The translations under genes and the position numbers were made by a program. From positions 27,761 to 91,760 of the forward strand of contig JAHBVH010000031.1 in the NCBI GenBank assembly GCA_019637645.1: a stretch of 64,000 bases of DNA, in the 5' to 3' direction. Below the pieces are notes generated by a model, which saw only the letters and a program-made list of their open reading frames with translations, did not search any database and was not told where the DNA came from. Positions 1-8,930 of the stretch are shown here, piece by piece. The DNA comes from Caldilineaceae bacterium (GTDB lineage Bacteria > Chloroflexota > Anaerolineae > Caldilineales > Caldilineaceae). The stretch's first letter is position 1. Every line of letters starts with the position of its first letter.

Positions 1-52
1 GGTGGATGTTGAAGGCTAACCGGCCTTATGCCGTCGGTCGGTATGACCAGAG

Positions 53-82
53 ACCTGACTGGTTTTCAAAAACCGGTCAGGT
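53..82. repeat. Intergenic hairpin, CCTGAC/GTCAGG family
   Basis: An inverted repeat has arms at 53-66 and 69-82. The 14 pairs include one T-G wobble, and the loop is CA. It lies about 50 bases before the GH10 gene. It resembles the hairpins at 11326, 43327 and 45902, so it may be a dispersed terminator-like repeat. No T-run follows it on +. The rest of 1-134 shows no gene. Confidence 0.6.
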
Positions 83-134
83 GTAAAGGGTACTCAAACA
101 GTCTCTACGTATACAGAGGAACGAGCGAAACGTT

Positions 135-1628
135 ATGGCGCAGGCAACTTTTGCCACTCAAGGTCTATCCCACCATATCAGTGGGGCCTATATCAGTGAT
201 CCAACTTGGCGGGTCTACCCTGTCCCCCTTCGGCAAGAGGCCGAGCGACTTGTCATTGAAGGCATTCGCGGCGAGGCGTTTATCCTGTTTGTCACGCTGG
301 AGGTGGTCGGCTTTGGCCGCACCTGTGTGCCGGTTGATGGCACTGGCGAAGGGCTAGAACCGGGCAACTATGACCTTGCCGTCGAACTGTTGCGCAGCCG
401 GGCTGTGCGGGCCCAATCCCTGGCGGCGAACGACACGGTGGAGGCGTGGGATGCCATTGCCGACGACGTATTAAGCGCCGTAGAAATGAATGATACCTTT
501 CAGTGTAGTGATCTGCTGGGGGAAGCGCTCATTGCTGTGGAAGAGCTACTCTATCAACAAGCAGAGCGCAACGGCCCGCAACGGACGACACAGCCCATCC
601 TCTCGGCGACGCTCTTTGGCGAACGGCGGGACCAATACGCGATTGGGGTCGGGCCGGATTGGCCAACCTTGTCTCCGCCCGACTTTACCCGCGATCCGCG
701 GGCCCAAGCGCTGGCGTTGGACTTGATCAACGGCACGACCCTGCCCACTTTCTGGCGTTATCTGGAGTTTGAACAAGGGCGGCCACGCTGGGAACGCGTC
801 GAACGGATTTTGGAGCAGGCGCGCGATCGGGAACTGCGCATCAAATCCTTTGCCCTCTATTGGGGGGGGATCGGTGGTTGTCCCCCCTGGTTCCGCGACT
901 TGCGTTATGGTCGTCAGTTGGTGGCGATTGAACGCTGGGTCACGCAAGTGGTCACGCGTTATCAGGGCGTCGTCCACTGTTGGGAAACCGTCAACGAAAT
1001 GCATAATTGGTGCTTTGGCAATCCCTTTGGGTGGAGCCATACCCAATTGTTAGAGGTCACCCAAATGGTCAATGAATTGGTGGGCGCGCTCGATCCAGGC
1101 ACGCCCCGCCTGATCAACCATTGTTGCATTTGGGGCGACTATGTGCAAACCCGCAGCGGTGGCACCTGGAGCCGTGTGCCGTGGCGCGCTGATTGGACGC
1201 CTCTGGCCTATCTAGACGCGGTCCATGCCCAGGGGATTCCATTTGAGGCGATTGGTCTCCAATATTATAACCCTGGCCGCGACTTGGCGACCTGTTACGA
1301 GACGCTGGCCCCGTATGCGGCCTTTGGCAAGACGATCCAACTTACTGAAATCGGCACTCCCGCGGCCCCGGCGTACAGTGACCAAGTGGAGACGGGGCAG
1401 ACTGATCCGATGTCCGGCTGGCGGGGGACGTGGAGCGAAGCGCGCCAAGCCCTGTGGCTTGGCCGTTTCTATACTATTATGGGGGCCCATCCGCAAATCA
1501 GTGCCTTCAACTATTGGGACTTTGACGATGCCCAAGCCTTTATCCACCAAGCTGGGCTCGTAGACGCCGCCTATCGCCCCAAAGCGGGCTATCAGCAGCT
1601 CCAAGCGCTCGCACAGCAGTGGCGATAA
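135..1628 (+). CDS. GH10 family glycoside hydrolase (endo-beta-1,4-xylanase-like)
   Basis: This 497-residue protein carries the two GH10 catalytic signatures. WETVNEMHNW places the acid/base at E288, and IQLTEIGTP places the nucleophile at E405. The TIM-barrel domain runs from about residue 150 to the end. The first 150 residues are a separate domain that I do not recognise. GH10 enzymes are retaining endo-xylanases. No signal peptide is visible, so an intracellular role on xylo-oligosaccharides or a related glycoside is inferred. The ATG at 135 is preceded by an AGAGGAA-like ribosome site at a rather long spacing. A metallophosphoesterase gene follows after two bases. The family is fairly sure, the substrate is not. 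Confidence 0.82.
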   Translation: MAQATFATQGLSHHISGAYISDPTWRVYPVPLRQEAERLVIEGIRGEAFILFVTLEVVGFGRTCVPVDGTGEGLEPGNYDLAVELLRSRAVRAQSLAANDTVEAWDAIADDVLSAVEMNDTFQCSDLLGEALIAVEELLYQQAERNGPQRTTQPILSATLFGERRDQYAIGVGPDWPTLSPPDFTRDPRAQALALDLINGTTLPTFWRYLEFEQGRPRWERVERILEQARDRELRIKSFALYWGGIGGCPPWFRDLRYGRQLVAIERWVTQVVTRYQGVVHCWETVNEMHNWCFGNPFGWSHTQLLEVTQMVNELVGALDPGTPRLINHCCIWGDYVQTRSGGTWSRVPWRADWTPLAYLDAVHAQGIPFEAIGLQYYNPGRDLATCYETLAPYAAFGKTIQLTEIGTPAAPAYSDQVETGQTDPMSGWRGTWSEARQALWLGRFYTIMGAHPQISAFNYWDFDDAQAFIHQAGLVDAAYRPKAGYQQLQALAQQWR

Positions 1629-1630
1629 GT

Positions 1631-2443
1631 ATGGAGTTGTATGCGATCAGTGATCTGCACCTCAGCTATGCCGAAAATCGGGCGGCGCTGCTGGCGATGC
1701 CCGCCTATCCTGACGATTGGCTAATTCTGGCTGGTGATGTGGGCGAAACGGCGGAACATCTACGTTTGGCGCTCGCGGCGCTGACCCGTCGCTTTGCCCG
1801 GGTGCTTTGGGTTCCCGGCAACCATGATCTATGGACCATGCCCAATCGCCCCGACGAGCCACGAGGTGTTGCCAAGTATCAACAATTGGTGGATCTCTGT
1901 CGTTCGTATCGTGTGTTGACTCCCGAAGACCCCTATGTGGCTTGGCCGGGGGCTGGCGGCCCTTGTTTACTGGCCCCTCTTTTTCTGCTTTATGACTATA
2001 GCTTTCGACCCGATGAGATCCCCGCGGAAGCGGCGCTGGCATGGGCCGAGGAAGAGGGGATTGTCTGTGCCGATGAACTGTTGCTCCATCCTACACCTTA
2101 TGCCACCCGCGCCGACTGGTGCGCGGCCCGCTGTGCCTACACGGCTGCGCGTCTTGCGGCAGTGGCGGGTACTCCATTGATCTTGATCAACCATTTCCCC
2201 CTGCGCCAGGATCTGGCGGTGCTACCGCGTATTCCCCGTTTCTCGCTCTGGTGTGGCACCCGGCGCACAGAAGATTGGCACCTGCGCTTTGCTGCCCAAG
2301 CAGTCATTTATGGGCATCTTCATATCCCCGGCACCCGCTGGCGGGATGGGGTACGCTTTGAAGAGGTCTCCTTTGGCTACCCCAAACAACGCCCTGCGGC
2401 ACAGCCGATTGAACGGTATCTGCGCAAGATTTTGCCTGCTTGA
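1631..2443 (+). CDS. Calcineurin-like metallophosphoesterase
   Basis: About 270 residues with the ordered metal-binding motifs of the calcineurin-like phosphoesterase fold: DLHLS near the N-terminus, GDVGE, GNHDLW, NHFPLR and GHLHIPG near the C-terminus. These bind a two-metal centre that hydrolyses phosphomono- or diesters. The substrate cannot be told. No signal peptide or membrane segment is seen. The ATG at 1631 lies two bases after the GH10 stop; an upstream GTG at 1619 would overlap that gene by ten bases. The spacing implies co-transcription with the glycosidase. Confidence 0.8.
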   Translation: MELYAISDLHLSYAENRAALLAMPAYPDDWLILAGDVGETAEHLRLALAALTRRFARVLWVPGNHDLWTMPNRPDEPRGVAKYQQLVDLCRSYRVLTPEDPYVAWPGAGGPCLLAPLFLLYDYSFRPDEIPAEAALAWAEEEGIVCADELLLHPTPYATRADWCAARCAYTAARLAAVAGTPLILINHFPLRQDLAVLPRIPRFSLWCGTRRTEDWHLRFAAQAVIYGHLHIPGTRWRDGVRFEEVSFGYPKQRPAAQPIERYLRKILPA

Positions 2444-2463
2444 GGAGAGAAGGGGGGCTAGGC

Positions 2464-2528
2464 AGTTGCCGGGGACAGGCGGGAAATGACGCGATGTGGA
2501 AATGTTTCCTCGCCTGTCCCCGGCAACT
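2464..2528. terminator. Long hairpin between convergent genes
   Basis: Perfect 18-base arms lie at 2464-2481 and 2511-2528. GGAAA/TTTCC pairing extends the stem inside. It sits between the convergent metallophosphoesterase (+) and PhyH (-) genes, the expected place for a bidirectional terminator. There is no clear T-run on either side, so termination is inferred from position only. Confidence 0.5.
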
Positions 2529-2542
2529 CCTTGTGACTTAAC

Positions 2543-3319
2543 CTACTGCTCTGAGCCAAAGACTTGGGGGAAGGTTGTGCCCGTGGCGCGGTCGCACGTC
2601 GCCGCGTCCATGTAGGCAACACTAAAGGCGCGCCGGGGGGTGGCGGTCTGGTTGACGCCCGAGCGGTGCAACAAAAAATTATGGAGGAGCACAGCTTCCC
2701 CAGCGGCCACTTCCAGATCGATCACATCTTGTTCCTGGGTGTAGCGTGCCTGGTCTGTTGCGGTGACAAAGTGCTGTGGATTGAGCACCCCAAGTTGGTG
2801 GCTGCCCGGCACGATCTGCATACAGCCATTGGCGACTGTCGCGTCATCAAGCGCGGTCCAAATGGTGATGATCGGGTTGCGATCCAGCCCCCAGCCTTCG
2901 CCAATGTCTTGATGCCAAGGGAGAATCGTGCCGTGGTGGGCTGGTTTGTTCATAAACATGGCCCGAAAGATCGAGACTTCTTCTCCAATGTAGCGTTGGG
3001 TCAGCGCCCGGACCAATGGGTGTTGAATATAGGCTAGAAAGAGCGGATCTTCTTCTAGGCCCGTAATCCGCCGGTAGTGGAGGGTTGCCCCTTTGTGGCC
3101 AGGGCTGTCGGGTGGCAAGTTTTTGTATTCGCCGGTGGTGCCATCCAGCTGAAAGTGCATGGCGGGATAGGGCAACTTGCCGAGCATAATAGCGTCGATG
3201 CGTTGCTGGAGGGCAGCCAAGTCGTCTGCATCCAACAAGCGGCCTAGCCGCAAATAACCCTCTTCCATAAATTGCTGGTGTTGCTGCTCGCTAAAGTGGC
3301 TTAGCGTAGTTGCTATCAT
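2543..3319 (-). CDS. Phytanoyl-CoA dioxygenase (PhyH) family protein
   Basis: This 258-residue protein has the PhyH non-heme Fe(II)/2-oxoglutarate layout. The iron ligands are H136 and D138 in PWHQDIG and a distal H218 in LLHRSG. Arg229/230 is placed to bind 2-oxoglutarate. The family hydroxylates or otherwise oxidises small molecules, and the substrate here is unknown. The ATG has a good ribosome site (CAGGAGCG). It follows the mutarotase-like gene by 33 bases on the same strand, which suggests a two-gene operon in sugar or small-molecule catabolism. The family is well supported; the role is not. Confidence 0.8.
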   Translation of the reverse strand: MIATTLSHFSEQQHQQFMEEGYLRLGRLLDADDLAALQQRIDAIMLGKLPYPAMHFQLDGTTGEYKNLPPDSPGHKGATLHYRRITGLEEDPLFLAYIQHPLVRALTQRYIGEEVSIFRAMFMNKPAHHGTILPWHQDIGEGWGLDRNPIITIWTALDDATVANGCMQIVPGSHQLGVLNPQHFVTATDQARYTQEQDVIDLEVAAGEAVLLHNFLLHRSGVNQTATPRRAFSVAYMDAATCDRATGTTFPQVFGSEQ

Positions 3320-3352
3320 CGCTTTTCGCTCCTGTTAGGTAAGTTCTTCGAC

Positions 3353-4519
3353 TCAGCTACGACTGGCTAGGGTGATCTGACGACCGCTACCGCGCTCGGT
3401 GATGATAATGTGATCATCTTGGCGCTGCACATCTTGCACCCCTGGAAAACCCGGCGGGATCTCGGCCAGGAAGATCGTATAGGTGGTCTTCAGCCGTTGG
3501 CGCGCGCCGATCCATTGATAGGTTGGGACGCCAAAGAGGCTGCTCCGTTCCACGCTGGCGCGTATGCCTTCATCAAAGGGCGAGGTACCAAATTCAATGC
3601 CCCGCGCGATCATCTGCCCATGCGAAGGCGTTTCTTGTCCATGCTGGTTTTCTTGCCAATCGACGATCCAAGGGTTGTCGGCGGTGGGGAAAAGATAACC
3701 GACCAGCAAGGGGTAATCGGTATTGTAGAGGGTAAAATAGCTGGTTGCCCTGGTTTGGTCGAGCAAGATCGGATAATATGTCGTCGAAGCCGGGGTCGAT
3801 TGAAAGGGCCGCAGATCGATCGTCGCGCCCTCTGGCGTGTTGACATAGGGCCATTGGATGGTTCCATGCAAGGGGAGGGCACCACCAGCGTCGCGCCCGG
3901 CCATGAGCACGCCTTGGGTCCCAGGCAGATCGAGCATAGTCTTGCCTGGGGCAACGAAGGGCGCGCCAAAGGTGGGATGTTGGTCGCGGTTGAAGGGGCG
4001 ATCAAAGGGTGCAAGGTTCTCGATCCACTCCTCAACTTGTACCACCGTCTCGCCCGCGTGCACCGTGACGGCCCGCTCGACGCGATAGCGCGTTTGGGGT
4101 AGATCGGCTCCATAGTAGAGCGTCACTGCTTCGTCGGTGAGCGTTGGGGGCTGATAGGGTTGCCATGCCACGGTTACGGCTTCGCCATGAAAGGTGAAAT
4201 CCTGCTGGATCTCGTCTGGGCTAGGTGGTCCAAAGGCGGGAAAGCAGAGCAAATGGCCCATGTAGCCAGCGCTCAAGCGGGCGCTGGCGTTCCGGCCATA
4301 GCGGTCGCCGTGTTGGGCTGGATCATAGGTGTGGGGGTCGATGGTGGGGTAGTGGGGGACATAAAAGGGGCTAATCGCCAACCGGGGATCAGCGGTTACT
4401 AGCCGCAGATCGACTAAATGGCCGCCGCCCTGTAGGGCACTGATCCGCAGCTTACCGTTAGTCAGGGTATAGGCTTGTCGCCCGTGAATGGTTTCGGGCT
4501 GTAGGGAAAGGGTACTCAT
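3353..4519 (-). CDS. Galactose mutarotase-like (aldose 1-epimerase superfamily) protein
   Basis: This 388-residue beta-rich protein has an aldose-epimerase feel: a G-G-H-L-V-D-L start, a central REQHPTFG-like stretch (NRDQHPTFGAPF) and many aromatic beta-strand motifs. The superfamily acts on sugars by mutarotation or related chemistry. I cannot confirm the catalytic His/Glu pair, so an enzymatic activity is only inferred. The ATG at 4519 was chosen because GAGG precedes it at good spacing; an in-frame start at 4576 lacks this. It is the first gene of a pair with the PhyH gene. Confidence 0.6.
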   Translation of the reverse strand: MSTLSLQPETIHGRQAYTLTNGKLRISALQGGGHLVDLRLVTADPRLAISPFYVPHYPTIDPHTYDPAQHGDRYGRNASARLSAGYMGHLLCFPAFGPPSPDEIQQDFTFHGEAVTVAWQPYQPPTLTDEAVTLYYGADLPQTRYRVERAVTVHAGETVVQVEEWIENLAPFDRPFNRDQHPTFGAPFVAPGKTMLDLPGTQGVLMAGRDAGGALPLHGTIQWPYVNTPEGATIDLRPFQSTPASTTYYPILLDQTRATSYFTLYNTDYPLLVGYLFPTADNPWIVDWQENQHGQETPSHGQMIARGIEFGTSPFDEGIRASVERSSLFGVPTYQWIGARQRLKTTYTIFLAEIPPGFPGVQDVQRQDDHIIITERGSGRQITLASRS

Positions 4520-4709
4520 GGGATTCCTCGCTTGGTGCTCCCCGCTGGCTGGAGACTGGCACCGGTTGTTGAGCATAGATTGGGTTGGTACAGTTGGTTG
4601 GGCTGTGGGTGATTATAGCGTAAAGCCGCAAGAAGTTCCAGCTATCCTAAGGAGGGAGCCTTGGAGATCAGGAACTTCGTGATCCCCTCGGCTGATGGTG
4701 AAAGACGCC

Positions 4710-4739
4710 TTGCCTACCTTTTAGAAATGATGTTACACT
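4710..4739 (+). promoter_or_regulatory. Possible promoter for the amidohydrolase gene
   Basis: TTGCCT at 4710-4715 is followed by an extended -10, TGTTACACT, ending at 4739. The match is moderate. An 8-bp inverted repeat (GAAGTTCC/GGAACTTC, 4632-4639 and 4671-4678) lies just upstream and could be an operator. Nothing else is visible in 4520-4862 apart from the hairpin at 4818. Confidence 0.3.
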
Positions 4740-4817
4740 TGTGGGCGCGCTGCGAGGAGCGCGGGCGGCATCGCATTGAGCCCTCAAGTCTGCTGCCGAG
4801 TTGAACGATTTATCTTT

Positions 4818-4837
4818 GGAATCGCGGTAGCGATTCC
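4818..4837. repeat. Small perfect hairpin before amidohydrolase start
   Basis: Eight perfect base pairs (GGAATCGC/GCGATTCC) enclose a GGTA loop. It lies 25 bases before the start codon and just before the ribosome site. It could affect translation or be an operator; neither can be shown. Confidence 0.4.
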
Positions 4838-4862
4838 TGATGAGAAGCAGGGAGAAAACGTA

Positions 4863-5870
4863 ATGGCAAGCTGGCAGTTTACCGACGCTGACCGCGAGTT
4901 TTTGGCACGCGCCGTCGAACCATATCTACCCGATCAGATTTTCGACGCACATGCTCATCTTTTCCGGCATGCCCACTATCCCGCTGGCGCGGTGCCAGGG
5001 CTGTTGGAAGGGACGCCAACGGAAATTGGGCTCGATGTCTTTCATGAGTATATTGAATGGCTGCACCCTGGCCGCCGCACCAAAGGTGGTCTTTTCTTTG
5101 GATTGGCTTTTCAAGGCGACCGGGTGGGCAACAATGACTATGTGGCCGAGGAGTGTCGGCAAGGGCGCGCGGCTGGCTTCCAAGCGTTGGGCCAAATGTT
5201 GATTGCCCCCGAGATGGACGCCGAATATGTACGCGAGCAGGTGCGCAGCCAGGGCTTTGTGGGGCTCAAGCCCTATCATGTGATGGCGAAGACGGCTGGG
5301 CCGACCTTCCTGGCACCGATTGAAGATTACCTGACCGAGGAGCATGTGCGCATTGCTCATGAAGAGGGGCTTTCGATCACGCTCCACATGGTGCGCGACC
5401 GTGCCATGGCCGATCCGGTTAACCAAGCCACCATCCGGCGTTACTGTGAAACCTACCCCAATATGCGGATGATCCTGGCCCATGCGGCGCGTGGGTTCAA
5501 CCCCTGGCACACAATCGAAGGCATTGGCAGCTTGCGTGGGTTGGAGAATGTCTGGTTTGACACTTCAGCCGTGACAGAGGCCGGGGCGTTTGAGGCCATT
5601 GTGGAGGTCTTTGGCCATACCAAATTGATGTATGGCACTGATTTCTATGTCAGCCACATGCGGGGACGTTGTATTGCGCTGGGGGATTCCTTCCATTGGA
5701 TCTATGCCGATGAGATGAACTTGGCCGAAAAGCATACCAATCTGCGCCCGGTCTTGATCGGGCTGGAGTCCCTTCGCAGCTTGATCCTCGCCTGTCATCG
5801 CCTCAAGTTGACCGATCAACAGATGGAAGATCTTTTCTATCATAACGCGATAAAGTTGTTTAGCCTGTAG
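4863..5870 (+). CDS. Amidohydrolase-2 family metal-dependent hydrolase
   Basis: The 335-residue protein has the metal-dependent TIM-barrel pattern: H30 and H32 in DAHAHLF, a KPYH segment, LHMVRD, LAHAARGFN and a C-terminal YGTDFY carrying the catalytic-type Asp. This is the amidohydrolase-2 (decarboxylase/lactonase-like) branch. The substrate is unknown. The ATG at 4863 is preceded by GCAGGGAGAAAACGTA, a fair ribosome site; a longer in-frame start at 4776 would run through the hairpin and is less likely. No export signal is seen. Confidence 0.78.
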   Translation: MASWQFTDADREFLARAVEPYLPDQIFDAHAHLFRHAHYPAGAVPGLLEGTPTEIGLDVFHEYIEWLHPGRRTKGGLFFGLAFQGDRVGNNDYVAEECRQGRAAGFQALGQMLIAPEMDAEYVREQVRSQGFVGLKPYHVMAKTAGPTFLAPIEDYLTEEHVRIAHEEGLSITLHMVRDRAMADPVNQATIRRYCETYPNMRMILAHAARGFNPWHTIEGIGSLRGLENVWFDTSAVTEAGAFEAIVEVFGHTKLMYGTDFYVSHMRGRCIALGDSFHWIYADEMNLAEKHTNLRPVLIGLESLRSLILACHRLKLTDQQMEDLFYHNAIKLFSL

Positions 5871-5880
5871 AACGCGGCTA

Positions 5881-5936
5881 GCCGCGGATGTACACAGATA
5901 GAAGAAAATCAGCGTATATCCGCGGCCATCCGCGGC
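5881..5936. repeat. Inverted/direct repeat with CCGCGGAT units
   Basis: GCCGCGGAT at 5881-5889 can pair with either of two direct copies of ATCCGCGGC at 5918-5926 and 5928-5936. The unit lies between the convergent amidohydrolase and nrdJ genes. The intervening GATGTACACAGAT-like text resembles dispersed repeats I recall from other environmental bacterial genomes. A terminator role is possible. Confidence 0.45.
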
Positions 5937-5976
5937 CCAGGTTTCTTGCTCAGCTCTTTATTCGTCTCCGTGCCGA

Positions 5977-7724
5977 CTAGCACTCGCTATAGCCACAGAC
6001 GTGGCACTTGCGGCAGCCTTCGACATTGAGAAAGCTCGCTTCGCCACATTCGGGGCAGATGTCCCCAATGGGGCGTTGGGCAATGGGCAAGGCGAGCTGC
6101 TCGGCCTGTAGCTCCGGTGGCGACGGTGGCAATTCACTCAAGTGCTCGGCCAAGACTTGGGCCACACCGTCGGGCAAGCTCCGCACTCGGTTCGCACCAA
6201 AGCCGAGCGGTCGTCCACCCCCAATGCCCGCCATCTCATCCATGACCCAGCGCAAGCGTTCGCTGGGTGGGAGGCTGGCAGGCATGCGCAGCACCAAGCT
6301 GATCAGCCGCCCCATGGCCTCGCTCACCGCCGAAACTTCGCTGCCAGCCTTGCCGACATTCAGGAAGACTTCAAAGGGCTCATTGCGCTCATCACTGTTG
6401 ACAGTGATATAGGCGCTGCCCAGCGGTGTCTCCTTGCGGTAGGTGCTGCCTTGGAGCCGCTTGGGGCGTGGTCGCTTCAACATGATTGGCTTCACATCGG
6501 CAGCCTGACGGTCGCTCTTGCCATTGGTTGTCCCATGACCATGGCTGGTGCCATTGATTGAGCCATTGACTGCGCCATTCGTATACTCTTGGACTGAGGC
6601 ATGACCCGACCCGTTGACATAACCATTGGCCGCACTATCATGGGTGCCATTGGTGGCCGCGGGTTTGTCGCCTTCGCTCTTCTTCTGTTGGGTGGCTTTG
6701 GTCTCCAACACCACCACATCGCGGCTGCCCGTGACGTAAACGGTCAAGCCTTTGCAGCCCAGTTCCCAGGCCAATTGGTAGGCTTGGGCGACATCGGCTT
6801 CGGTCGCGCCTTCGGGGAAGTTAATGGTTTTGGAAATACTGTTATCTACGAACGCCTGAATTGCCGCCTGCATCCGCACATGTTCTTCCGCCGTAATATC
6901 GCTACTCACTACAAAGGCGTGGCGGAGATGGTCGGGCAACCCTTCCAGCGTCTGGCAACTGCCATAGGTCGCGACATGGTGCTTGATGGCAGTTTTGCGC
7001 GCCTCACTGAGATCGGTCGCGGCCAACGCTTGTTCAAAGAGCGGGCTTGTGTAGGCGAGCTCGACATCCTTGTCGCCATCTTTGAAGTGACGAATGTAGC
7101 CAAGGGCAAAGACCGGCTCACAGCCATAGCCTTCGCAGCCACAGACGGTGGCAATGGTGCCCGTGGGCGCGACGGTGGTCTGCGCCGCATTCCGAATCCC
7201 GTATTGGCGAATGTCGGCGGTGATGGCGTTCCAGTCTAGCCGAGGGCGATCCCAATCGCGGGTAAAGGGGGTAACCGGCTGGGGTGCTTGCCACTGCATG
7301 CCGCCTGCTTGTTTGTCATCATAGATGCTGCCGGCAAAGGCGCGGAAGGCTCCTCGTTGTTCGGCCAAGGCAATGCTCTTGTGCATGGTATAGTAGCGCA
7401 CAAATTCCATCACCTGCGCGGCAAACTCTTGGCCTTCTTCGCTGCCATAGCGAATGCCCATCTTGTACATCATATCGCCGAGACCCATAATGCCCAGACC
7501 AATGCGGCGCGCCCGATAAGCGGCTTCCGCGACCTGTGGCACCGAAGGCACATAGGCATTGGCCGAGACCACATTATCGAGGAAGTGGGTGCTCTCCTCG
7601 ACGGTGCGGCGTAGCAACGCCCAATCTACCACCGGATCGCCATCCGGATCTAGCATCACATGCTCTGCCAGATTGACTGAGCCAAGACAGCAATTTTCAT
7701 AAGGCCCAAGCCATTGTTCACCAC
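5977..7724 (-). CDS. nrdJ: Class II (B12-dependent) ribonucleotide reductase, exon 2
   Basis: This is the 3' exon of nrdJ. With the intron 7725-7975 removed, the joined frame is 2703 nt including the stop, or 900 residues. The exon restores the junction [14 protein letters not shown], with C319 the presumed thiyl-radical cysteine and C330 one of the redox pair. Downstream come the barrel core, an Asn/Gly-rich low-complexity linker, a TSCPD-type domain and a C-terminal cysteine cluster (CPECG ... CRKCHVCG) that probably re-reduces the active site. The enzyme makes deoxyribonucleotides with adenosylcobalamin. The apparent ATG at 7659 is not a true start. Confidence 0.9.
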
Positions 7725-7975
7725 CCTGATGTTGGCTTCAGCTTCGCTGCTGAAGTTACAACTCCGCTTTCGCGGAGGTTCGGACTGTCGCACTACCCGC
7801 TTCTCAAGCGACGATTGAAAAGTGGGTATCCTTTCACTCAGTCTCTCACCGTACGCAGAATGGTTCTTGCGTTTCGGCCCTGTGGCCCTTCGCCCTGGCT
7901 GGGGGCGAGGCGGGTTCCAAGTCAATCAGAAAGGATTTTCCAACCGGGATTGCGCCCGGTGGCCGCATGGACTTT
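7725..7975 (-). ncRNA. Group I intron in nrdJ (251 nt, no ORF)
   Basis: Reading the minus strand, a group I core can be drawn. P1 pairs 5'-exon CCGT and intron base A (7979-7975) with TGCGG, with a U-G pair at the splice site. P2 is a GC-rich stem near the 5' end. P3 is ATCCTTTC (7936-7929) with GAAAGGAT (7835-7828). P7 is GACTG (7843-7839) with CAGTC (7787-7783), in the typical GAGACTGA and AGTCCGAAC contexts. P8 lies between P3' and P7'. P9 is CTCCGC-GAAA-GCGGAG (7777-7762) and P9.1 is CTTCAGC/GCTGAAG (7755-7736). The last base is G (7725). Removal restores the frame exactly. No homing endonuclease is encoded. Confidence 0.9.
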
Positions 7976-8930
7976 ACGGATTGGTGGCCTCTAGTTCATA
8001 GAGGTGGGGGACGGGATTGCTGCGGTTGGCCGCGTCAATAAAGAGCGCACCCGGTTCGCCATTGTGATGGGCATACTGGATGATCTTTTCAAACAGCGCC
8101 CTGGCCGGCACGCTCTTCCAGACTTTGCCGTCGCGCGGATTGCGTAGGTGGAAATCGGTATCGTCTTTAACGGCTTGCATGAACTCATCGGTAATGGCTA
8201 CCGAAATGTTGAAATTGGCGACCTTGCCTTCTTCGGCCTTGCAGCTGATAAACTCCTCAATATCGGGGTGATCGACCCGCAGCACGCCCATATTGGCACC
8301 CCGTCGGCTTCCCCCCTGGGCGATCTCGCCAAAGGCTTGATCATAGACGCGCAAGAAGCCAACCGGGCCAGTGGCGCGGCCCGAGGAGGTGTGAACGACA
8401 TCGTTCTTGGGCCGCAAGCGGCTAAAGGAAAAGCCATTGCCGCCACCGGTCTGTTGGATCAGCGCGGCGACGCGTAGGGTGCTGAAAATCCCATCGCTCT
8501 CCTTGCCCATGTCATCCGTGATCGGGAGCACAAAACAGGCCGCCAACTGACCCAGTGGCGTACCCGCACCGGTAAAGGTGGGGCTATTGGGATAGAAACG
8601 CTTTTCGGTTAATAAGTCATAGAAAGTGCGGGTGGCGGCTTCCACATCGCTGCCATGTTCCTTTTCGGGTTGCGCCACATGGTAGGCCAGCCGATAGAAC
8701 ATCCCCGCGGGGCTTTCCAACAGATCCCCATGAATGTCGCGGCGAAGGTAACGCTTTTCGAGGACTTTGATGCTGTTTTTGCTGAGCGCGATGGCTTGAT
8801 CGTCCACATAAGTGGGTGGCGTAAGAGGAACTCGCTGTCCTTTGACATTTTCAATAACGGTAAAAGGCCGTGTGGTCGCTGTGGGTGCAACAGGGTCAAC
8901 AACGGCAGACGGGAAGGGAGGTTGGGTCAT
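7976..8930 (-). CDS. nrdJ: Class II (B12-dependent) ribonucleotide reductase, exon 1
   Basis: The 5' exon encodes residues 1-318 plus the first base of codon 319. It includes [12 protein letters not shown], the [10 protein letters not shown] segment and C132 in [11 protein letters not shown], the other redox cysteine. It then has the [10 protein letters not shown] and [19 protein letters not shown] motifs of NrdJ. Without splicing, translation would stop at a TAA (7976-7974) right after LEATNP. The ATG at 8930 has a strong GAGGAG ribosome site; an in-frame ATG at 8984 does not. nrdR lies upstream on the same strand, so NrdR control is likely. Confidence 0.9.

Noticed and set aside
7656..7925. 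An 89-codon frame across the nrdJ interruption
   Set aside because: It lies within the group I intron and exon 2 start, shows no protein motif, and the RNA structure explains the sequence better. An intein is also excluded because the frame stops at once and no splicing-domain motifs are present.
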